Source of the DNA: an uncultured Bacteroidales bacterium
GTDB taxonomy: Bacteria; Bacteroidota; Bacteroidia; Bacteroidales; F082
DNA length: 64,000 bases
Direction: 5' to 3'
Assembly: GCA_947303395.1 (NCBI GenBank)
Contig: CAMYYD010000011.1
Coordinates: 1 to 64,000, forward strand
A program made the translations under genes and the position numbers. The notes under the pieces are model-generated. The model had not been told where the DNA came from. It saw nothing but the letters and a program-made list of their open reading frames with translations, and made no database searches. Below, in pieces: positions 54,101 to 59,812 of the stretch (positions are counted from its first letter, which is position 1; every line of letters begins with the position of its first letter).

Positions 54101-56235
54101 TCGGCAGTAGTCATGTTGACATCATCGACAGTAAGCGTCGGAGGGTTGCAGTAGAGAACCGGAACAAAACTCACCTCGTCAGTCCAATCGGTATATGTTT
54201 CACCGCATCTGGCACGCACCTTGACCGTATATTGGGTCTGCGCATCCAAACCTGTCATCACATATTGATTGGTGTTGACAGTAATCAAATTGTTTTCATC
54301 ACCACCAATGCAAACCTGCCATTCGTCGGCGGTGCCATGATCATGCCAGCCCAAAGTGGCGGAGTTGAGAGTGCATTCCACAAGCTCAAGTTGGGTCGGA
54401 GGATAGCAATAGAAAAGTGTGCTGAAATCGACAGCATCGCTCCAACCACTATATTCTCCTCCTCGTTGTGAGCGCACCTTGACGGTATATTCCGTGTCAG
54501 GAGTCAAACCTGTCAGAGTAAACGGATTGGTGCTGACGGCAACAGGAGCTTCGTCGTTAAGCTGTATTTGCCAACTGGTCGCCTCGCTATTCTCCGTCCA
54601 ACTTAGCGTGGCGGCATCGATAGTGATGTCATCAACGACCAAATTGCTTGGTCCGATGAAAGTGGTAGAGAAGCTAAGGGTGTCTGCAACCATGCTGATA
54701 GATCCCGAGCAAACACCCCTGACCTCGACTTCATACGGCGTCTCGGGAATAAGGTCGGTGAGGGTGGCATGGGTTACGGGTGCCGACTCCACAGCGGTTT
54801 GCCAAGCCCCTAATGGCACAGGGGAACTGAGTCTTACGTTGTCGATATGGAGTGCTAGGTCATATGGATTATCAATATCCTGAACATAAAAGCCGAAACG
54901 TACGTTTTTACCTATATAGCCATTCAAATTCACATTTACGTTTTGTCCGGTATTGGAGAGATTGTTCCACTCCTGATGGATGTTCCATGTGGCTTCGCTT
55001 TCGTCATAAATAGCCACAATGAACCTGTTGTTTTCATTGGTGATGGCTGGACCTGTAAACAAACCCGTCCAAGCAACATCGAAATTGAGGAAACTGCCTT
55101 CGTGTATGGCAACGCTTGGCGAAATGAGCCATTTATAAAAGTCACTGCCCCAAATGTCAATATAGGCATGCCCGTCAAAAACATTATTACTGGTGCCATA
55201 TGACCAGGAATGGTCATCCGTCAGCGTCACTGTCCCGTTTTGCACACCCGACATCGAGCCGGATTTTTCGCTCCATCCCGACGGCGTGGAACTAATGTTG
55301 GTGAATTCCTCAAAGAAACCTACATCATGAGCCTTGCTCCTATATCTCACATTAAATGACTCGCTCTCACCTGACCAGTCCAGTTCAGCCGTGTTGTGGG
55401 TGATGTTGCTCACCGTCAAGCCAGTTGGGCTGGGACAGCCAGCATTTTTAGTGATGAATATAAGCTCATCGCTCCACCCGCTGTCATTACCCTGACCGCA
55501 GTGTCCCTGCACTCTAACGACGTAGGTGTGCTCAGGATTCAGACCTGTAAGCTCTATCGACTGGTTAGTGGTTGAGGCCTGATTCCATTCCATGTTTTCA
55601 TAATCCTGGTTTTCAACGTGGCCATGAATAATCCATCCCTTGTCAGGATAAACACTTTGCTGAGTCCATGCATTTCCGTCAAAATACCATCTGCTGTTGG
55701 GGTCAGCCGCATTGGTCATGCTCATCAGCCATATACCCGTTTCCTCAAGAGTAATCCAAAGGTTCTCTCCAGAAGGCAAGTGTAGAGGAGCATCAAGGAC
55801 CACCAATTGATAGGTGTTGGGAATGGCAGTTACCACCTTGGTTAACAAAAGCGTCCCTGGGGCATCGTCGCCACCGGAATACACTCGGATGGTAATATCA
55901 TTAATATTATTGACGGTATTAAAGAATCCCACTTTTGTCAGCACATTGCCAGGCACCGTTTCACCGGGGAACATCACGCCCCAGGTCCAAGTGCTTTCAG
56001 TATCATTACCCAAAGCCCCCTGGAGTGTCATTTCACCATAACCCAAATAATGTGACGTGGATGGCGGTGTCCCATACCACACGGTGTAGCTGTCAGCATT
56101 TCCATTCCAACTTACAGTGGCTGAGTTGGATGTAACGTTTGAGACGGCAACATCGGTTGGGGTAAGACATTGTGAAAACGCCCCCATGCAAGGCATAAAC
56201 AGAGTTAATAGAAATAGTAAACAACTGTTTTTCAT
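48130..56235 (-). CDS. Giant fibronectin-III / discoidin-type surface protein with T9SS sorting domain
   Basis: A 2701-residue secreted protein, probably an adhesin or glycan-binding scaffold. A signal peptide (about 1-21) is followed by about 14 fibronectin type III modules, each ending in a form of LTGLxPxTxYTVKVR and WSxxVxFTT. Seven modules are interrupted at the same place, after strand C, by another domain: a jelly-roll-like segment near the N terminus, two cleaved-adhesin/MAM-like segments (about 305-480 and 1135-1290) and four F5/8 type C (discoidin)-like segments (about 742-878, 1535-1685, 1768-1912 and 2075-2212; LVDNDRTTKW and RYFRFEVSA). From about 2250 there is a beta-rich region seen in other large T9SS proteins (ANGYWNDAANWN, FNLVGNPY), then a C-terminal sorting domain ending FMLKDKTQKLVVR. 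An array of direct repeats lies upstream. Confidence 0.85.
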   Translation of the reverse strand: MKNSCLLFLLTLFMPCMGAFSQCLTPTDVAVSNVTSNSATVSWNGNADSYTVWYGTPPSTSHYLGYGEMTLQGALGNDTESTWTWGVMFPGETVPGNVLTKVGFFNTVNNINDITIRVYSGGDDAPGTLLLTKVVTAIPNTYQLVVLDAPLHLPSGENLWITLEETGIWLMSMTNAADPNSRWYFDGNAWTQQSVYPDKGWIIHGHVENQDYENMEWNQASTTNQSIELTGLNPEHTYVVRVQGHCGQGNDSGWSDELIFITKNAGCPSPTGLTVSNITHNTAELDWSGESESFNVRYRSKAHDVGFFEEFTNISSTPSGWSEKSGSMSGVQNGTVTLTDDHSWSYGTSNNVFDGHAYIDIWGSDFYKWLISPSVAIHEGSFLNFDVAWTGLFTGPAITNENNRFIVAIYDESEATWNIHQEWNNLSNTGQNVNVNLNGYIGKNVRFGFYVQDIDNPYDLALHIDNVRLSSPVPLGAWQTAVESAPVTHATLTDLIPETPYEVEVRGVCSGSISMVADTLSFSTTFIGPSNLVVDDITIDAATLSWTENSEATSWQIQLNDEAPVAVSTNPFTLTGLTPDTEYTVKVRSQRGGEYSGWSDAVDFSTLFYCYPPTQLELVECTLNSATLGWHDHGTADEWQVCIGGDENNLITVNTNQYVMTGLDAQTQYTVKVRARCGETYTDWTDEVSFVPVLYCNPPTLTVDDVNMTTADLSWTAISGADSYTVSYHSVSVNAIDPIITGYTATDGTSGYNSGENYPNLVDNDRTTKWCRQKDNVYIEFHSESSFVPTGYILTTGNDNATAHGRNPKDWVIKGKLNAGDSWTTIATVTNNYVMQDVNFTDYEFELNNTNAYRYFRFEVSAVQSGNSFQLGELRFRGQLAPINTTSTSVSLTGLKPKTDYVAEVRGNIGDLSTNWSNEANFTTLPVCSAPTDLSVSNVTCNSMILSWNQDGTVDDWQICLNDDETNLITAVTTSYTLTGLSAQTAYSVKVRSRKGLDDYSYWSEPLGVSTTAYYQEPTSFAATEIHSYNVVLNWNENSGADEWRLCLNGDMNNLITVNTKPFTLTGLTPETTYTAKISAYHDGSFSGWSNQISFTTPVITPSLTVSNVNQNSANLNWTNMSGASYTVRYNRVPSVLETVIWNGFESGMGWTFGYFGTTMPATSVVYNSHNGSCGLKFVATSGCDYQMLVSPSFEDCESMEFYYKTQNTSETFQVLFYVGNTYQSSTNEITVNTNGQWLKYTCDIPQNTSKVWIKYCGQSQSALWIDDIRIFGEYVLVECNTNSTQLTNLFPVQTYSAKVRTKHGGIYSEWSDAVEFITYVPPTNLTVSDIAATEATISWDENGDATHWQLCLNNDQNNLIEVSTNPFTLTGLTQETHYTFKLRDCHAFYNSAWSDAAEFTTLAYCTAPTDLAVDDILRYSATLSWNADSDTYKVMYRTTGDWILAAENISENTFTLTGLDAETHYEARVIGVCNGIESNPSSSISFTTLLDSTPTMSVSDITYTSAGLLWTETPGADSYMLLFNNSEEILVTDRYTATEGTQGNNGENYPNLVDNNRNSKWFVNRNDGNGHFAGCYIEFHSQHVFIPTGYVLTTAYDTDNNGNHPGRNPKSWVIKAKLNAEDEWTTIESVTNNNVMQNVPLTDYTFTLNNSTPYRYFRFEVLDVQNSSNHRFQLGEMNFLGYSKNSICITDLEPATTYTAKVRAKKGELYSEWSDEFSFSTLFGLVAPTLTVSNVTSTSADLNWSENLEAIGYNISLNDEIVTFPSHIITGYTATSGASGYSNEGYANLVDNDRTTKWCRQMNNVYIEFNSESSFVPTGYILTTGTDNATAHGRNPKDWVIKAKLNAGDSWTTIASVTNDNTMQDINTKDYEFDIDNHLPYRYFRFEVSANHGNNNFQLGEFRFLGYNLTNSLHLTDLQPETDYSVKVRSDLGGIYSDWSNTVDFRTLIQSPTNLTVTDIDYTSATLGWAANSSITQWQICLNGDEDHLILTDTNPYTLTGLNPHTHYTVKVRNCQEGADDAWSDEVGFTTPLYITPPTLTVSDISQTSVVLNWTEISGVDGYTVSVNDAIIPDPIITGYTATSGAGGYNTNEGYANLVDNDRNTKWCRSSSGVYIEFHSQQDFVPTGYVLTTANDTHKNPQRNPKNWVIKAKLNAGDPWTLIATVTNDQVLQNVSTTDFEFAIDNSATYRYFRFEVSAVQSGDSFQLGELRFRGLLTSHSLMLADLQAETDYAVKVRAYSGETISEWSNVVNFTTWPNNITFIANGYWNDAANWNINQVPGVDDEVFIAAQAVVPAGYTAQVKNANVNDGGSITIEDGGQFMTENTVKVAMQKTITKTSNWGTGGSYIPDNWYFIASPVNTEDSDYSVTGLITEGEGNDYDFYRLNGTIWENYKADDFDIERCRGYLYASENGTEIEFNGNAMPYSETSIPLSDGFNLVGNPYTFNTFVNRPYYRLNSDRTDIELVDDNTAIAPCEAVVVDVDGTDQVTFTKTSQQAQANNNGNLSITVTQQTSKRGVAAISDKAIVSFNEGCKLGKFYFKQQDANIYIPQDGRDYAIVYSDRNGEIPLHLKATKVGYFTIIFDGMSLKGVRLFDKIENVTIDLGVENKYTFIGAPNDRKDRFVLLFDGTSENGNDIFAYQNGSDIIVSGEGELRVFDVMGRVVATRRINGVETMSASPFQTGVYIFMLKDKTQKLVVR
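49600..50010 (-). repeat. Discoidin-like module copy 4 in giant adhesin gene
   Basis: This region encodes IITGYTATSGAGGYN to FQLGELRFRG. It closely resembles three other stretches of the same gene (about 50500-50930, 51180-51640 and 53600-54010). Shared runs at DNA level include CACCAGGTTGGCGTA-like and GATGACCCAGT-like segments, so these are long intragenic repeats able to recombine. Confidence 0.7.
50500..50930 (-). repeat. Discoidin-like module copy 3 in giant adhesin gene
   Basis: This encodes TSGASGYSNEGYANLVDND through FQLGEFRFLG and is nearly the same as copy 1 over the FVPTGYILTTGxDNATAHGR portion. Confidence 0.7.
51180..51640 (-). repeat. Discoidin-like module copy 2 in giant adhesin gene
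   Basis: This encodes TEGTQGNNGENYPNLVDNNR through FQLGEMNFLG. It is the most divergent of the four copies, with an extra Asn/Gly-rich loop (RNDGNGHFAGC). Confidence 0.65.
53600..54010 (-). repeat. Discoidin-like module copy 1 in giant adhesin gene
   Basis: This encodes TDGTSGYNSGENYPNLVDND through FQLGELRFRG. It is very similar to copy 3, which points to recent duplication or gene conversion. Confidence 0.7.
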
Positions 56236-56289
56236 AGGTTAACATTATTTAATAATTAAATTAAATTAAATAGGTTATTATTTAGGTTG

Positions 56290-56297
56290 CAAAAATA
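56290..56297 (-). promoter_or_regulatory. Putative promoter -7 element of the giant adhesin gene (TATTTTTG)
   Basis: TATTTTTG on the minus strand, 55 bases before the ATG. The four-copy repeat array begins about 20 bases further upstream. Confidence 0.5.
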
Positions 56298-56309
56298 TAC
56301 AAAAAAAAT

Positions 56310-56394
56310 GCTTTAGATTTTATTCTAAAGCAAAAGCGTTTTATTCTACGTGTAAAAGGTTTTATTCTCTGTGTATTTTTTTATTCTGCGTGTA
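56310..56394. promoter_or_regulatory. Four-copy TTTTATTCT array (candidate operator)
   Basis: TTTTATTCT occurs at 56318, 56339, 56360 and 56379, with steps of 21, 21 and 19 bp. The last three copies extend to TTTTATTCTnnGTGTA. The first copy lies within a perfect hairpin, GCTTTAGA/TCTAAAGC (56310-56331). The array is just upstream of the giant adhesin promoter, on one DNA face at about two helical turns per step, which fits binding sites for a regulator acting on that gene. No regulator is identified. Confidence 0.55.
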
Positions 56395-56470
56395 CAAATT
56401 CCTTCGGCGATTATAAACGCAAAATTCGCCGAAAACATTATCCACTGTAATGTAGTCCTAAAAAATTAAT

Positions 56471-56497
56471 AAAAAAAAGCCCGAGTCTTCTCGAGCT
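56471..56497 (-). terminator. Terminator after the tRNA genes
   Basis: On the minus strand AGCTCGAG pairs with CTCGGGCT (one G-T pair) around AAGA and is followed by eight T residues. It lies eight bases beyond the 3' end of tRNA-Val. Confidence 0.8.
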
Positions 56498-56504
56498 CCT
56501 TTTG

Positions 56505-56579
56505 TGGAAACTGCTGGGTTCGAACCAGCGACCTCCTGCTTGTAAGGCAGGCGCTCTGAACCAACTGAGCTAAGCTTCC
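56505..56579 (-). tRNA. tRNA-Val (anticodon TAC)
   Basis: On the minus strand the 75-base gene folds as a cloverleaf: acceptor GGAAGCT/AGTTTCC, D-arm AGCTCAGTTGGTTCAGAGC, anticodon stem CCTGC/GCAGG with loop CTTACAA (anticodon TAC), T-arm with GGTTCGAACC, and discriminator A. CCA is not encoded. It has its own upstream -7 element at 56602-56609. Confidence 0.92.
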
Positions 56580-56601
56580 AATCGCCTTATTTTTGCGAGT
56601 G

Positions 56602-56609
56602 CAAAAGTA
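56602..56609 (-). promoter_or_regulatory. Putative promoter -7 element of tRNA-Val (TACTTTTG)
   Basis: TACTTTTG on the minus strand matches TAnnTTTG, 23 bases before the tRNA 5' end. Confidence 0.55.
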
Positions 56610-56655
56610 CTGCTTTTTTCAATACACCCGACATTTATTTTTAAAAATATTTTAG

Positions 56656-56728
56656 AGCGGATTACGGGTCTCGAACCCGCGACCTGCAGCTTGGGAAGCT
56701 GCCGCTCTACCAACTGAGCTAAATCCGC
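56656..56728 (-). tRNA. tRNA-Gly (anticodon CCC)
   Basis: On the minus strand the 73-base gene has acceptor GCGGATT/AATCCGC, D-arm AGCTCAGTTGGTAGAGC, anticodon stem GCAGC/GCTGC with loop TTCCCAA (anticodon CCC), a T-arm with GGTTCGAGACC and discriminator T, as usual for glycine. CCA is not encoded. It lies 76 bases upstream of tRNA-Val. Confidence 0.92.
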
Positions 56729-56742
56729 AATTTTACAGGCTG

Positions 56743-56750
56743 CAAAAATA
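56743..56750 (-). promoter_or_regulatory. Putative promoter -7 element of tRNA-Gly (TATTTTTG)
   Basis: TATTTTTG on the minus strand, 15 bases before the tRNA-Gly 5' end. Confidence 0.55.
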
Positions 56751-56772
56751 CAAATAAATCAAATATTTTTTA

Positions 56773-56780
56773 TATCTTTG
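56773..56780 (+). promoter_or_regulatory. Putative promoter -7 element of the LOG-family gene (TATCTTTG)
   Basis: TATCTTTG on the plus strand, 21 bases before the ATG and divergent from the tRNA-Gly promoter. Confidence 0.6.
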
Positions 56781-56800
56781 CAAAAATAAAATTAATTATC

Positions 56801-57505
56801 ATGAATTTTGTAGATAAAATCAAGAAAGCAATCGAGACCAGAAATTGGACGGTCACAAAAGCCAACGACTCCTGGTCGGTGTTCAAAATAATGTCGGAAT
56901 TTGTCAACGGCTACGAGACGCTGTCACGTATCGGACCTTGCGTCGCAATCTTCGGCTCAGCCCGTATCAACGAAGACAACCCATATTATCAGAAAGCCGT
57001 TGAAACTGGCACGAAACTTGTTGAAAAAGGCTTCGGCGTTATCACTGGCGGCGGTCCAGGCATCATGGAAGCCGGCAACAGAGGCGCATACGAAGCAGGT
57101 GGCAAGAGCGTGGGACTTAACATCGTGCTGCCTCACGAGCAACACTCTAACCCTTACATCGACAGCGACAAATGCATCAATTTCGACTATTTCTATATTC
57201 GCAAGACGATGTTCACCCGCTATGCCCAAGGATTCATAGCGTTCCCTGGCGGTTTCGGCACCCTCGACGAGCTGTCGGAAGCCCTCACCCTGATGCAGAC
57301 GCACAAAATAGCCAACTTCCCTATCGTGATGTTCGGCTCTGAATTCTGGAATCCTCTCGTCGGTTGGTTCAGACAAACTCTTCTCGAAAATAAAATGATA
57401 AAAGAAGAAGATTTCGACATCTTCCATGTGACCGACGACGTCGATGAAGCCGTTAATATCATCGACGAATTCTACAAGAAATCAGATCTTAAACCAAACT
57501 TCTAA
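56801..57505 (+). CDS. LOG family protein (TIGR00730-type nucleotide 5'-monophosphate phosphoribohydrolase)
   Basis: A 234-residue Rossmann-fold protein of the Lonely Guy family. It has VAIFGSARI near the N terminus, GVITGGGPGIMEAGNRGAYE, the family signature AFPGGFGTLDELSEALTLMQTHK with PGGxGTxxE, and an N-terminal extension of about 45 residues. LOG enzymes release free cytokinin-type bases from nucleotide monophosphates in plants; bacterial members often act as general nucleotide phosphoribohydrolases, so the in vivo role is uncertain. Its stop overlaps the start of the response regulator gene in TAATG. Confidence 0.88.
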   Translation: MNFVDKIKKAIETRNWTVTKANDSWSVFKIMSEFVNGYETLSRIGPCVAIFGSARINEDNPYYQKAVETGTKLVEKGFGVITGGGPGIMEAGNRGAYEAGGKSVGLNIVLPHEQHSNPYIDSDKCINFDYFYIRKTMFTRYAQGFIAFPGGFGTLDELSEALTLMQTHKIANFPIVMFGSEFWNPLVGWFRQTLLENKMIKEEDFDIFHVTDDVDEAVNIIDEFYKKSDLKPNF

Positions 57506-58653
57506 TGTCAAAGGTACTGATAATCGACGACGAGCCTGCCATCCGACGTGCGATGCGCAGCATTCTCGAAAACGAAGGCTACACCATCAGCGATGCCGCC
57601 TCCGCGATAGAAGCATTGCCAATGCTCCATCACGACACCTTCGATGCAATATTCTGCGACATCAAGATGCCTCAGATGGACGGTATAGAATTTCTCGAGA
57701 AGGCAAAAATGCTAACTGACGCGCCAATTATAATAATTTCAGGCCACGGCACCATCGACATCGCCGTCGACGCGATAAAAAAAGGCGCTTACGACTTCAT
57801 CGAGAAGCCGATGGACCTCAACAGAATGCTCATCACTTTGCGCAACGCCTTGGACAAAAACCGACTCGTCAACGAGACAAAAATCTTACGCAACGCTGTC
57901 AACAAACACTACGAGATGATTGGTAACTCATGGGCTATGAATGAGTTATACACCATGATAGAACGTGTTGCGCCGACCAACGCCCGCGTGCTGATACTCG
58001 GTGAAAACGGTACAGGAAAAGAGCTCGTAGCACGACAGCTGCATCAGATGAGTCCGCGCAAAGACAACGCATTCATCGAAGTAAACTGCGCCGCGATACC
58101 ATCCGAACTTATTGAAAGTCAGTTGTTTGGACATGAAAAAGGAGCCTTCACATCAGCAATAAAACAGAAAAAAGGCGACTTCGAGCTTGCCAACAATGGT
58201 ACTTTGTTTCTCGACGAGATTGGCGACATGAGTCTGGCAGCTCAAGCTAAAGTTTTGCGCGCTCTTCAAGAAAACAAGATTACTCGTGTGGGCGGTGAAG
58301 AAGAGATAAACGTCGATGTCAGAGTGATAGCTGCGACAAACAAAAACCTTCAGGACGAGATAGCAAAAGGCAACTTCCGTGAGGACCTCTACCATCGTAT
58401 CAGCATGATTATCATGCGTGTGCCGCCATTACGCGAACGCCTCGACGACATACCTTTATTAATTAATAGCTTCGTGGTGAAAGCCGCCAACGAGATGGGC
58501 AAACCTATCCCGACGTTCACCGATTCTGCCATCGAAGAACTGAAAAAGCAGCAGTGGACTGGTAATATCCGTGAGCTGCAAAATGTTGTTGGTCGTCTCG
58601 TAATTCTCTGTGGCTCAACCATTTCCGATGAAGATGTAAAAAAATATCTCTAA
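57505..58653 (+). CDS. Sigma-54-type response regulator without a DNA-binding domain
   Basis: A 382-residue NtrC-like protein. A receiver domain (1-120) has the phosphoacceptor D52 in FCDIKMPQMDG and the conserved Lys in FIEKPMDL. The AAA+ sigma-54 activation domain (about 140-370) has Walker A GENGTGKE (166-173), the sigma-54 contact loop as GAFTSA (213-218) rather than the usual GAFTGA, Walker B TLFLDEIGD and the arginine-finger region FREDLYHRI. The chain stops soon after the AAA+ lid (DEDVKKYL), with no Fis-type helix-turn-helix. I recall similar HTH-less proteins in other Bacteroidota, so this is probably not a truncation. No sensor kinase gene lies nearby. It is coupled to the LOG-family gene. 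Confidence 0.88.
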   Translation: MSKVLIIDDEPAIRRAMRSILENEGYTISDAASAIEALPMLHHDTFDAIFCDIKMPQMDGIEFLEKAKMLTDAPIIIISGHGTIDIAVDAIKKGAYDFIEKPMDLNRMLITLRNALDKNRLVNETKILRNAVNKHYEMIGNSWAMNELYTMIERVAPTNARVLILGENGTGKELVARQLHQMSPRKDNAFIEVNCAAIPSELIESQLFGHEKGAFTSAIKQKKGDFELANNGTLFLDEIGDMSLAAQAKVLRALQENKITRVGGEEEINVDVRVIAATNKNLQDEIAKGNFREDLYHRISMIIMRVPPLRERLDDIPLLINSFVVKAANEMGKPIPTFTDSAIEELKKQQWTGNIRELQNVVGRLVILCGSTISDEDVKKYL

Positions 58654-58669
58654 ATTCGGAAATTTTTAC

Positions 58670-58677
58670 TACTTTTG
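58670..58677 (+). promoter_or_regulatory. Putative promoter -7 element of tmRNA (TACTTTTG)
   Basis: TACTTTTG matches TAnnTTTG, 34 bases before the mature tmRNA 5' end. Confidence 0.55.
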
Positions 58678-58710
58678 CACGATTTTTGATGAATCAAAAT
58701 CACATAACTT

Positions 58711-59108
58711 GGGGCTGACCGGTTTTGACAGCTTGTAGAAGGGTTATGTAAGCATACCGAGCCTCGCAGTGACGCTCGTAAATCTTGACTGCAAAAAATT
58801 AATTGGCGAAAATACTTACGCTCTCGCTGCTTAATCGAAGCACAGTAGATTGAAGCTTAATCCTTTCACAAGGTGAGAGGACGAGACATCTCGCGGATGG
58901 AGCCTCCCGATTCCGGTCCGACAACGAGGTGCTCAGCAATTTCGGGATAGCGACGCGGAAGCTCCGGCAACGTCGTGAAACTCAAGGAGATAAGGTTGCG
59001 ATTAGGATGTCTGTTTCCTTGCACAGCTCGAAAACCAACAACAGAATAAGTATGTAGAAAGCATAATTGTTCCTTGTTTGGACGAGGGTTCGACTCCCTC
59101 CAGCTCCA
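58711..59108 (+). ncRNA. ssrA: Transfer-messenger RNA (tmRNA)
   Basis: tmRNA rescues stalled ribosomes and tags the unfinished protein for proteolysis. The 5' GGGGCTG pairs with 3' CAGCTCC to form the tRNA-like acceptor stem, followed by the usual GACCGGTTTTGACAGC; the T-arm is GGGTTCGACTCCC near the 3' end. The tag reading frame runs 58805-58834, with GGC as the likely resume codon, giving GENTYALAA and then TAA; the ALAA end is the protease signal. Bacteroidota tags of the form GENNYALAA are known. CCA is not fully encoded. A terminator follows at 59126. smpB is not in the window. Confidence 0.93.
58805..58834 (+). other. tmRNA proteolysis-tag reading frame (GENTYALAA)
   Basis: The codons GGC GAA AAT ACT TAC GCT, followed by CTC GCT GCT and TAA, encode GENTYALAA. 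The preceding A-rich stretch fits the usual resume-codon context. The choice of GGC as the first codon rests on comparison with other Bacteroidota tags. Confidence 0.8.
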
Positions 59109-59125
59109 CAAAACAAAAAAATCAA

Positions 59126-59150
59126 GGCTCACTTTCCAGTGGGCTTTTTT
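59126..59150 (+). terminator. tmRNA terminator
   Basis: GCTCACT pairs with AGTGGGC (one T-G pair) around TTCC and is followed by six T residues, 18 bases after the tmRNA 3' end. Confidence 0.8.
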
Positions 59151-59174
59151 GTTGTCTCTTCCCGAAAAATGCAT

Positions 59175-59182
59175 TATCTTTG
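59175..59182 (+). promoter_or_regulatory. Putative promoter -7 element (TATCTTTG)
   Basis: TATCTTTG, 20 bases before the ATG of the cupin gene. Confidence 0.6.
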
Positions 59183-59201
59183 CAAAAAATATCAATAACA
59201 C

Positions 59202-59657
59202 ATGACAATTAACAACTATATCGAGAAACTCAGTCTCCTCCCCCACCCGGAAGGCGGCTATTATCGTCAGCTTTACGGCAACGATGCGACAGGAAAGAAG
59301 GTTATCTCTACCATATATTATATGCTTACCGCTAACGATATTTCAGCGTTTCACAGACTTCATGACGTGGTTGAAATATGGTATTATCATGACGGCGAGC
59401 CACTTAATATTTATGTCATTGACCAAGATGGCAAACTCAGTGTCCATAATCTCTCAACCGAAAGCGAAATGCAGGTTGTCATCATGCCGGAACAATGGTT
59501 TGCTGCTGACATCCCATCGAAAAAGGGATTTTGCCTTGTCGGTTGTGCTGTCGGTCCCGCTTTCAGCTTTGAAAATTTTGAATTGGCAAAGAAATCAAAT
59601 CTACTTCAGTTATATCCGCAGCATAAAGAATTGATTGAGAGGTTAACAAAAGAATAG
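59202..59657 (+). CDS. Cupin family protein (DUF985)
   Basis: A 151-residue single-domain cupin of the DUF985 family. It opens with YIEKLSLLPHPEGGYYRQLY, continues STIYYMLTANDISAFHRLHDVVEIWYYHDGEPLNIY (the metal-binding His/Glu region) and ends QWFAADIPSKKGFCLVGCAVGPAFSFENFELA. The family is widespread, probably binds a metal and has no settled function; some members are described as sugar-epimerase-like. It has its own promoter and is followed by a weak hairpin and then tRNA-Arg. Confidence 0.87.
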   Translation: MTINNYIEKLSLLPHPEGGYYRQLYGNDATGKKVISTIYYMLTANDISAFHRLHDVVEIWYYHDGEPLNIYVIDQDGKLSVHNLSTESEMQVVIMPEQWFAADIPSKKGFCLVGCAVGPAFSFENFELAKKSNLLQLYPQHKELIERLTKE

Positions 59658-59694
59658 TTAAAGTGAAATACAAGAAAAAAAGAAAATGAAAAAA

Positions 59695-59718
59695 AACATT
59701 TCCATGTGTGGAAATGTT
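59695..59718 (+). terminator. Weak hairpin between cupin gene and tRNA-Arg
   Basis: AACATTTCCA pairs with TGGAAATGTT around TGTG. No long T run follows on the plus strand, so termination is possible but not clear; the tRNA-Arg promoter starts two bases later. Confidence 0.45.
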
Positions 59719-59720
59719 CG

Positions 59721-59728
59721 TATTTTTG
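59721..59728 (+). promoter_or_regulatory. Putative promoter -7 element of tRNA-Arg (TATTTTTG)
   Basis: TATTTTTG lies 13 bases before the tRNA 5' end. Confidence 0.55.
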
Positions 59729-59740
59729 CAATTCAAAAAT

Positions 59741-59812
59741 GGCCCCGTAGTCTAATGGATAGAATTAAGGATTCCGGTTCCTTCGGTCCGGGTTCGAATC
59801 CCGGCGGGGTCA
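59741..59812 (+). tRNA. tRNA-Arg (anticodon CCG)
   Basis: A 72-base cloverleaf: acceptor GGCCCCG/CGGGGTC, anticodon stem AAGGA/TCCTT with loop TTCCGGT (anticodon CCG), T-arm CCGGGTTCGAATCCCGG and discriminator A. CCA is not encoded; a run of six T residues begins two bases after the 3' end. The last three bases also form the stop codon (TGA on the minus strand) of the convergent DUF2027-Smr gene. Confidence 0.92.

Noticed and set aside
53599..54471. A 290-codon plus-strand reading frame
   Set aside because: It is antisense to the giant adhesin gene and repeats in weaker form opposite each discoidin copy. Codon structure follows the minus strand.
56310..56394. CRISPR-like array
   Set aside because: Repeats are only 9-16 bp with 3-12 bp between them and no cas gene is in the window; a regulatory array is a better reading.
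58866..59246. A 126-codon minus-strand reading frame containing WSWRESNPRPNK
   Set aside because: It lies antisense to the tmRNA and crosses the cupin start. It is the common artefact from translating the reverse strand of ssrA.
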